The position numbers and the translations under genes were made by a program. From NCBI GenBank assembly GCA_963971535.1, contig OZ020589.1, positions 76,264,811 to 76,328,810 of the forward strand: a DNA stretch of 64,000 nt, written 5' to 3'. This document shows, piece by piece, positions 45,869 through 58,349 of the stretch (the stretch's first letter is position 1; each line of letters begins with the position of its first letter). This DNA is from Notolepis coatsorum (Eukaryota; Chordata; Actinopteri; Aulopiformes; Paralepididae). Below the pieces are notes generated by a model. The model worked only from the letters and a program-made list of their open reading frames with translations, was not told where the DNA came from and made no database searches.

Positions 45869-48800
45869 GTGTTATTAATATTGAAATGGCCTATGATGAA
45901 CACTCCACGAAACGATCCTCCTAACCAACGCCCGCAGCGCGAACGACGGCTCCCTCAGTACTTAGAGGCTTACGCTGTCAGTCAACAACCTAGTCTTCTA
46001 CTAACAGTAAACGCGGTAAAACTAGAAAGTAAAAGTATGTCTAACCCCAACGCCCAGACTACCCCGACCATAGAGGCCCCTACGGGTTCTAATGTAACTG
46101 ACCAAGTTCACGGTGGGGACCAGTGGGAACCAGACATGACTTCACACCCCGCCAGTACTGAAGAAGTAGTCCCCGATGAGTCCCGGGAGGAATACAACGC
46201 TACCGAGAGAGAACTCGGCACGGAAGAAGACGGGGAGAGCACCGTGGAGATAGAGCTCCAAGGCTCTGCAAGGAGTACCCCGAGGGAAGGCTCCCCTATA
46301 CAACACCTTCTCCCAGCGAGGCAGAGAGGACCCTACAGCAGGCCTTCCTCATCAGCCTGAACGCCGCTGCTGAACGCGACCGACTGCAGATCCAGCAGCG
46401 GAGCGAAGAAGAGCATATACGTCTAGAAATAAGACGCATTCAGAGGGAAGAGAATGTGGCCCGAGACCGAGCAGACAGCCAGCGAGCAGCTGCTGGTGCT
46501 CTACGGGACGCAGAGCGCGACAGACAGCAAGCGCAACTAATAGAACAGCTGATCAGACGGACAACACCCTCTCCCTCCGCCAGAGGCTCCAGGAACTCGT
46601 CTAGACACACCTCCAGGGCGGCATCCCCTAGCCGAGTAAACAACCCTGAACTTGACCAACAGACGAGGTCTATACCCCCCACAGACCACCTCCCCCCACC
46701 GGTCCAAGTGAGACCTAGCAACCGGGAAGGAGCAGCATATCCTGTGGAGAGGCTAAACCAGAGACTACAAGCACTGGATGACCTAACTGAAGACAAAGAG
46801 GAAGAGGAGGAGAACCACGCCCGACGACAGCACAGTACTCTACCGGACCAGGAGGTCCGGTACAGCCCAGGCTATACTCCCGCGGAGCCGCGCTACAGAC
46901 CCCCGACTCTATACACGGGTGAGCACGACGCACGACCCGCACCGAGGAACAGCACCTGGACAAGCGGGCCATGGTACACTGCCGGTACCAGCCCATACCA
47001 AGGAGCGGGAGGAGACTCGCCTAGGAGGCCTCTCCCCCAACGCTCGCCGATGTATCCACAGTCAGCGTCATACATTGGCACGCCTATGGTACCCGACTTC
47101 ACCCAAGAGAACCGGGCCCAGTATACAGAACTCTGCATGTGTCTGGAGACCATGTTGGTGGATGTATTGGATGAACGCCATAAATACGCCATCCTACTGA
47201 AGCACTTAAAGGTACCCCGCGCACATAATATAGCGCTCGCCTACGCGACTTCCACCACCCCATACACAGCAGCGCTGGTAGCGTTGGACCAGAGGTATGG
47301 GCGCATATGGGATTACGTGATCCAGGAGATCCGACACATCGACCGCTTACCCCCAGCAATAGACAATCGAGCACTGGACGACCTGTCCATCAGAGTGCAG
47401 TCCCTGGTAGGGATGTTGGGAGCGCAGAGAGAGAAGGGGAGGCATGAACTTTACGCCAACTCAAATGTGGAAAGGATCTTGGAGAAGCTGCCGCCCGCTC
47501 GACAGGAGCGTTTTAGGCGGCAGAGAGACCACCGAGACCCGAATGGCCCCGAACCGAACCTCCTCGATCTAGCAGACTTCCTGGCGAGAGAAGTCAGCAG
47601 CCTACGGCTAGATACATTCGGACGGAGCACCCCTGGCTCCAGAGAAGGAACCAGACGACTAAATGATGGAAGAAGATCGGTGACTGTGATGCACCAATCG
47701 GAGTCAGTACCGAGCAGCAGGAGCCACAGTACCCCCTCCAGAACGGAGAAGTGGAAGATAGTGTGCCCCTACTGTGAGAAAGAACACTGGCTAGCGCAAT
47801 GTGACTCCTTCCCCAAGCTGAACGCGGAGGAAGCAAGTCAATGGATAAAGTCCAACAAGCGCTGTTTTCGCTGTGCGCGCTCACACATGGCAGCCGAATG
47901 CCGCTTAAAGAAAAGGTGCAACAAATGCGATGGAGCCCATCTGGACATACTTCACGACAGTAACAGACGGCGCCCTTCACCCGCACCATCCAGCAGCAAA
48001 GCGAGCGTCATGTACATCGATCCCGCCAGCAGCAGTGGAGCCCGAGTACTCCTAAAAGTAGTGCGTGTGACACTAAGCTACCAGAATAAAGTCCTGGACA
48101 CTTACGCCGTCCTCGTTGACGGGTCAGAGAAGACCCTTCTGCTCGCCTCCGCTGCGGCCCAGCTAGGGCTGCGGGGAAGCGAAACCCAAATGACAATTCG
48201 GACAATAAGACGAGATTTGAAGACGATAAAGGGCGAGAATGTCTCATTCTCTATCGCAGCAAGCGGCCAGCCTGAGCGACGGTACCAGATTACAGACGCT
48301 TTCACCAGCCAAGAAATAGGACTGTCGCGGTACACATACCCCGTCGCCAAGCTGATGGAGAAATATGCACATCTGCGCAAGTTACCGATCCCGCTCATAG
48401 ACAATGCTATGCCGACCCTGTTGATAGGCTCCGACCATGCAGACCTCATTGTCCCGATAGACCGGGTTCATACCGGACCCCGAGGCTGTCCTGCAGCAGT
48501 CGAGACCCGTTTGGGATGGACTCTCCAAGGCCCGCTCGCCAAATCTCTCAACCGAAGTACAGCCACTAGATGTCTCCACTCCCGAGTCACAGAGGGAGAA
48601 ACCGCACTCCTGCAACACGTAGAGCGGCTATGGACCTTGGAACAAATGCCCTTTAAGAACGGAAAGAAAGACATTCGCTCTAAAGATGACATTTACGCCA
48701 TTCACCTCCTCGAGACAGGGACCAAGAGAGTCCCGGTCAACGGCGTGTTGAGATACGCCACGCCACTCCTGCGGCGAGAAGGAATGCCTACTTTCCACGC

Positions 48801-50910
48801 CAAGACAGACGCCACAGAACGGTACCTGCTGAACACGGAGCGGCGCTTAGCCAAGAACCCCGCCCAAGAGAGTGTATACCGCGCTGAGATTGAGAAGCTC
48901 ATCACAGCGGGACACGTCACAAAGATGGACATAAAAGAGGCTGACCAGACCACTGAATCGTGGTACGTGCCTCACCACAAGGTCCATCACAACGGTAAAG
49001 ACCGCATAGTATTTAACTGCAGCTACCAGATCGGATCCCAAAATCTGAATAAAGAGTTACTGCCCGGTCCCACACTCGGCCCCTCCCTACTCGGCGTTCT
49101 ACTCCGCTTCCGCCAGGAAAAGGTGGCCATCAGCGGGGACATTAAAGGAATGTTCCTGCAGGTGAGATTAGTAGAGGAGGACAAGCCCCTGTTACGGTTC
49201 CTATGGAGAGAGAAGCCAGGAGATGAGCACCCAGCCATCTACCAATGGGAAGTCCTCCCCTTCGGAACGACGTGCAGCCCCTGCTGTGCTACATTTGCAC
49301 TACAGAAACATGTAGCAGAGGACCCAGCAGCGGACGAAGAGGTCCGACACAGCGTAAAGAACAGCTTCTACGTAGACAACTGTCTACAAAGCCTTTCAAC
49401 CCAGGAAGAAGCCGAGGCTCTCCTGATTAAACTCCGCGCCTCATTGATCAAAGGCGGCTTTGATCTCAGGCAGTGGGCCAGCAGCGATCCGCAAGTACTG
49501 CGCAGCCTCTCCTCCGAGGACAAGGCAGCCAGCAGCGAGACCTGGATGGCTACAATCCCGGGAGAAGCCCAGGAGATGACCCTGGGATTGGTGTGGCGAT
49601 TCAAAACAGATTCGCTTCACTACAGACACAAGCCCCTGACTACGGAGCAGGGAAGGCCGGCGGCGGCGCCGACCACCAGACGGAGTGTGTACACAACACT
49701 CGCCCGACAATATGACCCGCTAGGATGTATTCTACCGTACACCACCAGGGCAAAAATGATTGTACGAGCATTGTGGGACAAGGACCAGGGCTGGGACGAC
49801 CCCATTCCCGCACACCTTGCATCCACCTGGAGAGAGTGGGAGATGGAGCTCCACTCACTCCCAGGCGTTAATATGCGCCGAAGCTACTTCCCACCCACGG
49901 TGAGGCCAGAGACATGTAAAATGGACTTACACGTCTTCAGTGACGCCTCAGAGGTCGCATACGGATCAGTAGCCTACTTGCGGGCCCAAGAAAAGGGGGG
50001 AGAGATCTACACAGCATTTGTCCTCGCCCGCTCGAGAATAGCCCCACGCAAGCAACAATCTATCCCACGTCTAGAGCTCTGCGCAGCCCTAGCCGGAGCG
50101 CACCTAGCCACGCTCATCCAACGTGAGCTCACCATACCGGTGTCTAGAACAATCCTGTGGTCAGATTCCACGACAGTACTCGCCTGGATCAAATCGGACT
50201 CATGCAAGTACAAAGTCTTCGTGGGAGTCAGAGTCACCGAGATTCAAGACTTAACCGAAGAGTTAACCGGAGAAACAGAGTGGCGCTACGTTGATACAAA
50301 ACAGAACCCAGCTGACGTCATCACCCGGGGGATGCCCCTGGATGACCTCACCCGTCGCAATGTCTACAGTGACGGCCCAGCATTCCTAAAGCTCCCGGAA
50401 GGAGAGTGGCCCACGCCTATCCCGAGGGAAGCCAGTCAGGAGGAGGCTGAGAATAAGAAGCCTGTGTTCTGTGGATTGAGCACTGTTATCTCCGCAGACC
50501 CCAACACACTCCTGATGGGGCGGCTAGATCCCGCGTTACCCCAGACAATGTACCGGCCTGAAGAAGCGAACGGCCGACGAATGTGGAGGTACAGTCAAGT
50601 ATTAGCCGACAAGTTTTGGAGCAGTTTCCTACTGCACTACCTACCGTCTCTACAGACCCGCCAGAAGTGGGTAAAGGAGAGAGACAATTTGACAGAAGGA
50701 ACAGTCGTCATGATTATTGATCAATCACTGCCCAGAGCTATGTGGCCGGCCGGCCGCGTAAGCAAAGTGATCACCGGTGCCGACGGCAAGGTCCGAGCAG
50801 CTGAAGTGCTTGTCCAGGGTCGCACTTACACCCGTCCCGTGGCGAGGTTCATAGAACTGCCCCGACTCCCAGACACAATCGATGATGACCATGACCCTAT
50901 AACCCTATGA
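45869..50910 (+). pseudogene. BEL2 gag-pol with gag frameshift, protease change and integrase deletion
   Basis: Gag opens at 45869 and shifts frame near 46300; the main frame then stays open to 50910. Coiled coil, gag domain and CCHC knuckles (about 47760-47950) are present. The protease motif reads LVDGS: Val (48115-48117) replaces the first Asp of the DDGS seen in BEL1 and BEL3. RT has YVDN at 49369-49380. RNase H is present (SDASEVAYGS near 49940). Near 50500 the frame jumps from CGLSTVISADP to NTLLMGRLDPALP. In BEL1 these are separated by about 356 codons holding H2C2 and the integrase core. A short ACCC match occurs at both deletion edges in BEL1. It cannot integrate by itself. Confidence 0.92.
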
Positions 50911-51004
50911 CTTTGTGAAGTTGACTGACCCCTACAGCAAACCCTTATGTGTAAATAGACAACGCGATTAATCTGTCTCTGCTTAACTGATTGGGTCTGG
51001 GACC

Positions 51005-51018
51005 AATCAGGGGGTGGC
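51005..51018 (+). promoter_or_regulatory. BEL2 polypurine tract
   Basis: AATCAGGGGGTGGC immediately before the 3' LTR. Confidence 0.65.
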
Positions 51019-52453
51019 TGTTGTGAAGGGCCAGATTAAACCGAATATATATATTTATTTATATATATATATTTAATTGTATTTGTATATTCTCTAATAT
51101 TCCTTGATATCCCTTGTATATTCCTTGTACAATATGCATTGAATATCCATTCTAGCCTACTGAACATCCCATAATAGTCTCCATTCTACTATTGGTCGAG
51201 ACCTTGGTGCCAGGCTGCCATACCCCCCAGACCCAGTTCAAACGTACCGCTCAACATGTAAGAACAAGTCCTAGTTCCGTGTAGGAATCTGGCTACCGCA
51301 CCACTAATGGGACTATTTGTTCATAGTGCGTATATATACTGCGCTACTAAAGTAGGACTTCCTTTTCAGTCCAGTTTCTTACCCTCCAATAGAGTGACAG
51401 ACGTAAAGCCTCCCCGCGACGCCACGTGTGGGAGTAAGGCCAAGTTCGGCCTACCATCGGTATTGAGACATCGTGTATATTAATATTTGAATAGTCATAT
51501 TTGGCACTATATCGTCGAGTTGGACGTAGTCTATTAAGCTAATAATAGTCTGTTAATATATAGTGCTTCGTGCGGTGAGAATACTACCGTAGTCAGTACC
51601 CCATCGTTTCGGGCAGAGAACTGGCTGTTTATCCAGGATGATCGACCCCATGTGAGATTGCACCCGAGGAGCCCCAGAGCCGACGAGCGAGTGGACCTGT
51701 ATACCGGATTATTCTCCCGACGACAGCCCGCCTTCCCAGGCACGGATTATGCTTTGTATACGTTGATTATTCCATGGATAAAGACCCCCGACACTGCCGT
51801 GTGTTGGAACCCCCCCCCCTGGAGAGGACGCAAGGTGAGGAGACGCTCTGCAAGACGAGGTCGCTTCACGTCTCTCCCCCGTGGACCGGAGAGAGCCGGC
51901 TCACAGAGAGTCCACCTGCTTTCATCTGTGGTCCAAGGATCGCCGGCGCATTGAACGGCACTACAGTGGGTTCACCTGGGATACCCTTGGCCGGATGAGG
52001 CAGCCGGACTCTACCCCCCCCCCCTTCCTACTCCTGTCGGCTTACAAGCGACCGGATTAACCCCCCCCTAGTGTATCCAGTCTATAATCATTAAAGTATC
52101 ATTGCTGTTATTCCTTAACTATTCCAGGTCGTATATGTACCACCTGCGCCTTCAGAGATTGGACATTCTCTATTGATATACCAACGAATACTCTTGCCAT
52201 AAAAGTGCATACTAATTCCCATTCATAAATGTGATTGATTTGATTAAGTGCTTGCTCTACACACCATCGCTGTGTAGAAATAAAGACCTATTTCTAATTC
52301 GTACATTTGTGTTGGATCCGTTTCATCTACGTGACAGTGTTCATCATAATATATTTATGCCGAGTACTGGGTGGCCGAATATTAAGTACAAAGGTAGTGG
52401 TAGTAAGTATCATATCTAGTAATACAGTCAGGGAATTGTACCCCTCAGTTACA
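51019..52453 (+). repeat. BEL2 3' LTR
   Basis: 1,435 bp, differing from the 5' LTR by three substitutions and one C insertion. It is followed by ACCGT. Confidence 0.95.
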
Positions 52454-52458
52454 ACCGT

Positions 52459-55400
52459 GATGCACCAGGCCGAGTCGGTGCCACGACAGAAGAGTCATAA
52501 CCCCCCCGCCAAGGGAAAATGGAAGATCGCATGTCAATACTGCGACAACGAACACTGGCTGTCACAGTGCGACGCATTCAAGAAACTGACCGCCGACGAC
52601 GTAAGTCAGTGGATTAAAGCTAACCGCCGCTGTTTCCGCTGCGCGCGCGGCCACATGGCAGCCGAATGCCGCCTTAAGAAGAAGTGTGGCAAGTGTGACG
52701 GCGCTCACCTCGAAGCACTGCACGAGAGCAACAAGCGAAAACCCGCCCCACAAAGTAGCTCGAGAGCAGAAGTACTCTACATCGACCCCGCGAAGAGTTG
52801 GAGCTCCAGGGTGCTCCTCAAGGTGGTACGAGTACTCCTCAGTCACGGGGACAAGGTACTCGACACCTACGCCGTCCTCGACGACGGGTCGGAGAAGACT
52901 CTCCTCCTCGCCTCCGCCGCGACCCAGTTGGACTTGCGGGGTCCAGAGGAGACCATGACCATCCGTACCATTCGTCGAGACTTAAAGACAATCAAAGGTG
53001 AAAACGTCTCGTTCATAGCAGCGATCGATCAGCCCCAGAAGCGGTACAGCATCAACAAGGCGTTCACAAGCTACGACATAGGTTTGTCACGCTACGATTA
53101 CCCCATCACACAGCTGAGGGAGAAGTACGAAAACCTACGCCGACTGCCCATACCGCTCATCAACGGCGCTACACCGACCCTACTCATAGGCTCCGACCAC
53201 GCGGACCTTATTGTCCCAACTGATGCGGTCCACATCGGACCCAGAGGATGCCCAGCCGCGGTCAAGACCCGACTGGGATGGACGCTCCAGGGCCCTCTCT
53301 CCGGGCCTTCCAACCGACCAACGTCCACACGCTGCCTTTACACCAAGGTGAGCGACCCAGACAATACCCTCTTACAGCACGTTGAGAGGCTATGGACACT
53401 AGACTCACTGCCATTCAAGAACGAACGCAAGATGGTTCGGTCAAAGGAGGACAAGTATGCCATAGTTCTACTCGAGCAGAAGACTACGAGGGTCGAGGTC
53501 GACGGAGTACTAAGATACGCAACCCCACTCTTGAGGCGGGAAGGGATGCCCACTCTGCACATGCCGAAGGGAGCAACACACCACTACCTACAGAGCACTG
53601 AGCGGCGCCTCGCCAAAGACCCCCCCCAAGCAACGATATATCGCACCGAGATCGAGAAGCTGATCACGGCTGGCCATATAAAGAAAATCGATGACCACGA
53701 GGCAGAAAGGACGACAGAGTCATGGTACGTGCCCCACCACAAGGTCACCCACAACGGAAAGAACCGCATCGCGTTCAATTGCAGTTATCAGATTGGACAG
53801 CAGAATCTGAATAACCTGCTCCTGCCCGGCCCGACACTCGGACCCTCCCTCCTCAGCGTACTGATACGCTTTCGTCAGGACAAAGTGGCCATCAGCGGCG
53901 ACATCAAGGGAATGTTCCTACAAGTCCGACTGATGGAGGAAGACAAGCCTCTACTGAGGTTTCTGTGGAGAGAGAGGCTCGACGACGAACAACCCTCGAT
54001 ATACCAATGGGAGGTATTCCCATTCGGCACCACCTGCAGCCCGTGCTGCGCCACGTTCGCGTTACAGAAGCACGTGGCCAAAGACCCCGGAGCCGACGAT
54101 GATGTCCGACACAGCGTGGAAAGAAGTTTCTACGTGGACAACTGCCTACAGAGCGTATCCACACCAGAAGAAGCAGAGAGCATCCTACTGAAGCTACGAG
54201 CTTCATTAGCCAAAGGTGGATTCGACCTCCGACAATGGGCCAGCCGCGACCCTCAAGTTCTCCGAAGCCTCCCCCCAGAGACCAAGGCCGCGAGCAGCGA
54301 GACCTGGATGGCGCACACCCCAGGCGAAGCGCAAGAGATGACCCTGGGCCTCGTCTGGCGTTTCAAGACGGACTCGCTTCACTACAGACACACACCCCTG
54401 AAGACGGATCAGGAGACGTCCACGACTAGACTGACCACTCGGCGGAGTGTGTACCGAACACTCGCCAGCCAGTACGACCCAATGGGATGTATCCTCCCCT
54501 ACACCACTCGGGCGAAGATGCTGGTGAGAGAACTGTGGGACAAGGAGCAGGGCTGGGACGACCCCATACCCGAGCACCTGGCTACCACATGAAGAGAATG
54601 GGAGGATGAACTTGTCTTACTCCGCAAGGTGACCATCCGACGGAGTTACTTCCCTCCTACAGTGCGGCTGGAGACGTGTCAGATAGACCTGCACGTCTTC
54701 AGCGACGCCTCTGAAGTGGCGTACGGATCAGTGGCCTACCTGAGAGCCCGAGAAGAGGGAGGAGAAGTCCACGTAGCCTTCGTCCTGGCCCGCTCGAGGA
54801 TAGCTCCCCGCAAGCAGCAGTCGATCCTGCGACTAGAGCTCTGCGCAGCTCTGGTAGGCGCGCAACTCGCAAAAATGATACAAAGTGAACTCACCATACC
54901 GGTGCGTGAGATCATCCTATGGTCAGACTCCATGACCGTGCTCACCTGGATCCAGTCCGCCTCCTGTCGGTACAAGGTTTTCGTCGGAGTCCGAGTAACC
55001 GAAATCCAAGACCTGGTAGGAGCGGCATGTTGGAGATATGTTGACACCAAGCAGAACCCGGCGGATGTCATCACATGGGGGATGTCCCTAGACGACCTCA
55101 CACGTCCTAACCCATACAGTGATGGTCCAGAGTTCCTCAAGCTCCCGGAGGAGAAGTGGCCTATCCCCACACCACGGGAGGCGAACCAAGATGAGTCAGA
55201 GATAAAGAAGTCTATGTTCTGCGGGCTGAGTCAAGCCCCGGCTCCAACGGACCCGGACCTAGACGACTGTCTAACCCTTGAGAGTGCTCAGAAAAGGACA
55301 TTCCTATGGCACCACCCGGAACTTCCCCCCACCACAGACCTCGACGCATCGAACTACGAGGAAGCAGAACTTCTTCTACTAAAGAGAGCACAAAGAGACT

Positions 55401-56731
55401 CCTTCCCAGAAGAACTAGATTGTCTGAGAGGGGAAAAGCCAGTCACCTCAGACAGTCGACTCCTCACCTTAGCCCCAGAGCTCGACGCCCAGCACCTCAT
55501 CAGGGTGGGTGGTCGATTGAGACGGGCCCCGGACTTGACCGAAGATGCTAAGCATCCCATCGTCCTCAACAGCCGACACAAGATAACAGATCTGATCATC
55601 CAGAAGTACGACAAGGTGGTGCACCACGCGGGGGCCGAGCGAGTCTTTGCGGAGATCCGACGGCGCTTCTGGATACTCCAAGGGAGAGAAGCTGTACGTC
55701 GATTCCAACGGACTTGCCTGACCTGTCGCAAGTGGAGGGCACAGCCTAGTATCCCGAAGATGGCCGACCTGCCTCCCTGCCGCCTCCGACTCGGCGAGCG
55801 GGCCTTCCACTCCACGGGCGTGGACTGCTTCGGCCCATTCAACGTCAAGAAAGGAAGAGGGACAGAGAAGAGGTGGGGCATCGTGTACAAGTGCATGACC
55901 ACCCGAGCTGTTCACATTGAGCTCCTCCAGACCATGAGTACAGACTCGTTCCTCATGTCATTCCGGAGGTTCCAAGCAAGGAGAGGGACCCCATCAGTGC
56001 TATTGTCTGACCAAGGGACAAATTTCCGAGGAGGAGACACGGAACTGAGAGAGAGCTTCCTGACTATGGGTGAAGAACTCAAGATCCACCTCGCTCCTGC
56101 TCAGGTCACCTTCCAGTTCAACCCCCCGAACGCCCCCCATTTCGGGGGAACGTGGGAGAGAGAGGTCCGATCCATAAAGACTGCTATGTACACCGTACTT
56201 GGGGCCCAGACCGTGGGCGATGAAGTCCTGGCTACGGTCCTCACAGAGATTGAGGGCGTTCTGAACTCTAAGTCCCTCGGCTACGTTTCAAGCGACATAG
56301 CTGACATCGACCCCATCACCCCAAACTACCTCTTGATGGGGTGGCTGGACCCTGCCCTTCCTCAGACGGTGTACAGACAGAACGAGATGAACGGCCGGAG
56401 GATGTGGAGACACAGCCAAGTACTGCCCGACCAGTTTTGGGCCCGCTTCCTCCTACACTATCTACCATCCCTTCAAGCCCGTCAGAAGTGGGTTAAAGAC
56501 AGGGACAACCTGACAGTGGATACCGTCGTGATGATAATAGACCAGTCACTACCCCGAGCTACGTGGCCGGCCGGCCGTGTGAGCAAAGTGATTACCGGTT
56601 CCGATGGGAAGGTCAGAGCGGCAGAAGTCATCGTCCAAGGGCGGACCTACACCAGACCAGTAGCCAAGTTGATAGAGCTGCCTGAGATCCCTAAACCCCC
56701 TGACGACGACGATAACCCACTGACTTTATAG
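52459..56731 (+). pseudogene. BEL3 pol with a single in-frame TGA
   Basis: The frame continues gag in phase and is open except for TGA at 54590-54592, where BEL1 has TGG (Trp). It shows knuckles (CQYCDNEHWLSQC near 52534; CFRCARGHMAAEC near 52630), protease DDGS (about 52879), RT with YVDN (54131-54142) and RNase H (FSDASEVAYGS, about 54697). The H2C2 region lies at about 55610-55730. The integrase core shows GVDCFGP (about 55820), LLSDQGTNF (about 56001) and GTWEREVRSIK (about 56150). The C-terminal domain ends at TAG 56729-56731. Domain content is complete, so BEL3 was lost by truncation, insertions and one stop rather than by gradual decay. Confidence 0.92.
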
Positions 56732-56826
56732 ATTATTTCCAACTCCCCATAGCACATTATGGAGAAGTTGACTTGACCCTTAATATTAATCTGTGCCCCC
56801 ATTTATTTACTAATTAGGTTCGGACT

Positions 56827-56840
56827 AATTAGGGGGCAGC
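56827..56840 (+). promoter_or_regulatory. BEL3 polypurine tract
   Basis: AATTAGGGGGCAGC directly before the 3' LTR. Confidence 0.65.
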
Positions 56841-57922
56841 TGTTCTGAAGGTCCAGATTAACACTGAAAGTCTGCGTTTATTATTTTGTATAACTTGTAT
56901 ATTGTTTATATATATAAGATATATATCTTTACGCCAATCGTTTGCATAATAGTATTCTTCGCTCGCCTCATTGGGTCCCGCCCTTGACATTGGAGGCGCC
57001 AGTGACGAGCCCCCCAGACAGGGTTCTAGACATGTTCAGACAAGTTCAGACTTGCCCATAGCAGGCGCATTGATTCCGGACAGGTAAACCGGCTGAGCCC
57101 TATAGAAATCAGTCTGAGTATATATATTGTGGATGGTGCAAGCAGCCGCGAGTCGGCAGTATCAGAACAGGAGAAGCAGCAAAGCGAGAGCGTGATACGT
57201 CCGGTACAGTTGTACACAGACCTAGAAGCGGTGTATCGTTACAGATAGCTAGTAGCTACTTAGATACGACTATAATATTGTAGAGCCATTATTGGCGCAG
57301 TATAGTGACTTGTGTAAGCGAAGTAATGTGGAGAAACGTATAGTTAAACCCAGCGGCGTTTGGATCTAACTACTCATTGAAGACCGTCTGCGGGTTAGCT
57401 TCCAGTACAAACGAAGCTAGCTAGCTACCATCTATGCCAACGGGCTTTTGGATTAATAGCTATTAACTCTGCCATCGGGCGCTAGGATTACAAGGACCGG
57501 TTCCGTACGAGACCCCTTTTCTTCCAGCGACGACAGGATTATCCGACCAGTCTACAATTCCTCCGGAGCTTGGAGCTCCAGAGGGAAACCATTGTCTCCA
57601 GCTACCCTTGCTTTTCCTCGTATCGCCTCGTTTCTTCTCACTCCCTGCAGAGCTCCGGTCGAGTATCCATAACCTAGGAACTATTCATTACCGCTAACTT
57701 TTATACTCTGACATTCTATTATTAAAGGAGAACCGTGATAATTAAGATGTATGTTGCTATGACGATTAAAATGCTTATAAACCAGGTATCCTTGTCCCCG
57801 TGCCGTCAATTGAGTGTCCGCCATTTTGTCTAACTATACTGTCTGGCTATTAATATTCTTTAGTAGTGGTTTAATCTAAACAATCTTTAATACAGTCCGG
57901 GTTGTGTAGCCCCTTAGCTACA
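56841..57922 (+). repeat. BEL3 3' LTR
   Basis: Starts TGTTCTGAAGGTCCAG and ends CTTAGCTACA, about 1,082 bp. A TATA-like GTATATATATTG lies near 57118. It is shorter than and diverged from the BEL1 and BEL2 LTRs. The 5' partner is missing, so its age cannot be estimated. Confidence 0.8.
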
Positions 57923-58349
57923 CCTCCCTTTCTTCCTTTCTGTACCACAGTTCTTACGGTGTCAATGATCATATGAAAGGAACTGAAATAAATGGTCAAC
58001 ATCAGTTTGAGAATCGTTGTCTTAATTCAAGGGCCTGCTACAGTAAGAACTTTGCCTTCACCTGCCACAACTAACTGCTAATGGACGGACGGCAAAGATC
58101 AAAGCAGTGAATAGCAGCGACCAACAGTGACACAGCGAAGCAAGGTAAAGAAGCGGCCACATTCAAAATGGACGGCACCACGGAAGCAAGTAAAGAAGCG
58201 GCCACATTCAACATGGACGGCGTCACGGAAGAGGCAGATAGCCAAATAAAGGAATGTAACGTTACAAAAACAATGGAAATAAAGGAAAGTAGCATGACAT
58301 GATTAACATTACCACGTCGTTCTCATCATATTAGTGTGCCCACAGAAAA

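Larger units (their letters stand above)
44391..52453 (+). mobile_element. BEL2: complete-looking BEL/Pao element lacking integrase
   Basis: It has LTRs at 44391-45824 and 51019-52453, a tRNA-Tyr-type primer site, a polypurine tract and a perfect ACCGT target duplication. Comparing the LTRs I find three substitutions (near 44632, 44650 and 45688) and one extra C in a C-run. The interior is colinear with BEL1 except for an in-frame deletion of about 1.07 kb that removes the H2C2 region and the integrase core. It sits inside BEL3 gag in the same orientation. Confidence 0.95.
40885..57922 (+). mobile_element. BEL3: 5'-truncated BEL/Pao element split by two insertions
   Basis: Gag starts near 40899, is interrupted by a DNA element (41308-42900), resumes at 42901-44390, is interrupted by BEL2 (44391-52453), and continues with pol to 56731 and a 3' LTR to 57922. 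The BEL2 target duplication ACCGT lies at 44386-44390 and 52454-52458, and the codon phases on its two sides match. The 5' LTR is absent because of the break at the copia junction. BEL3 is more diverged from BEL1 and BEL2 than they are from each other. Confidence 0.9.
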
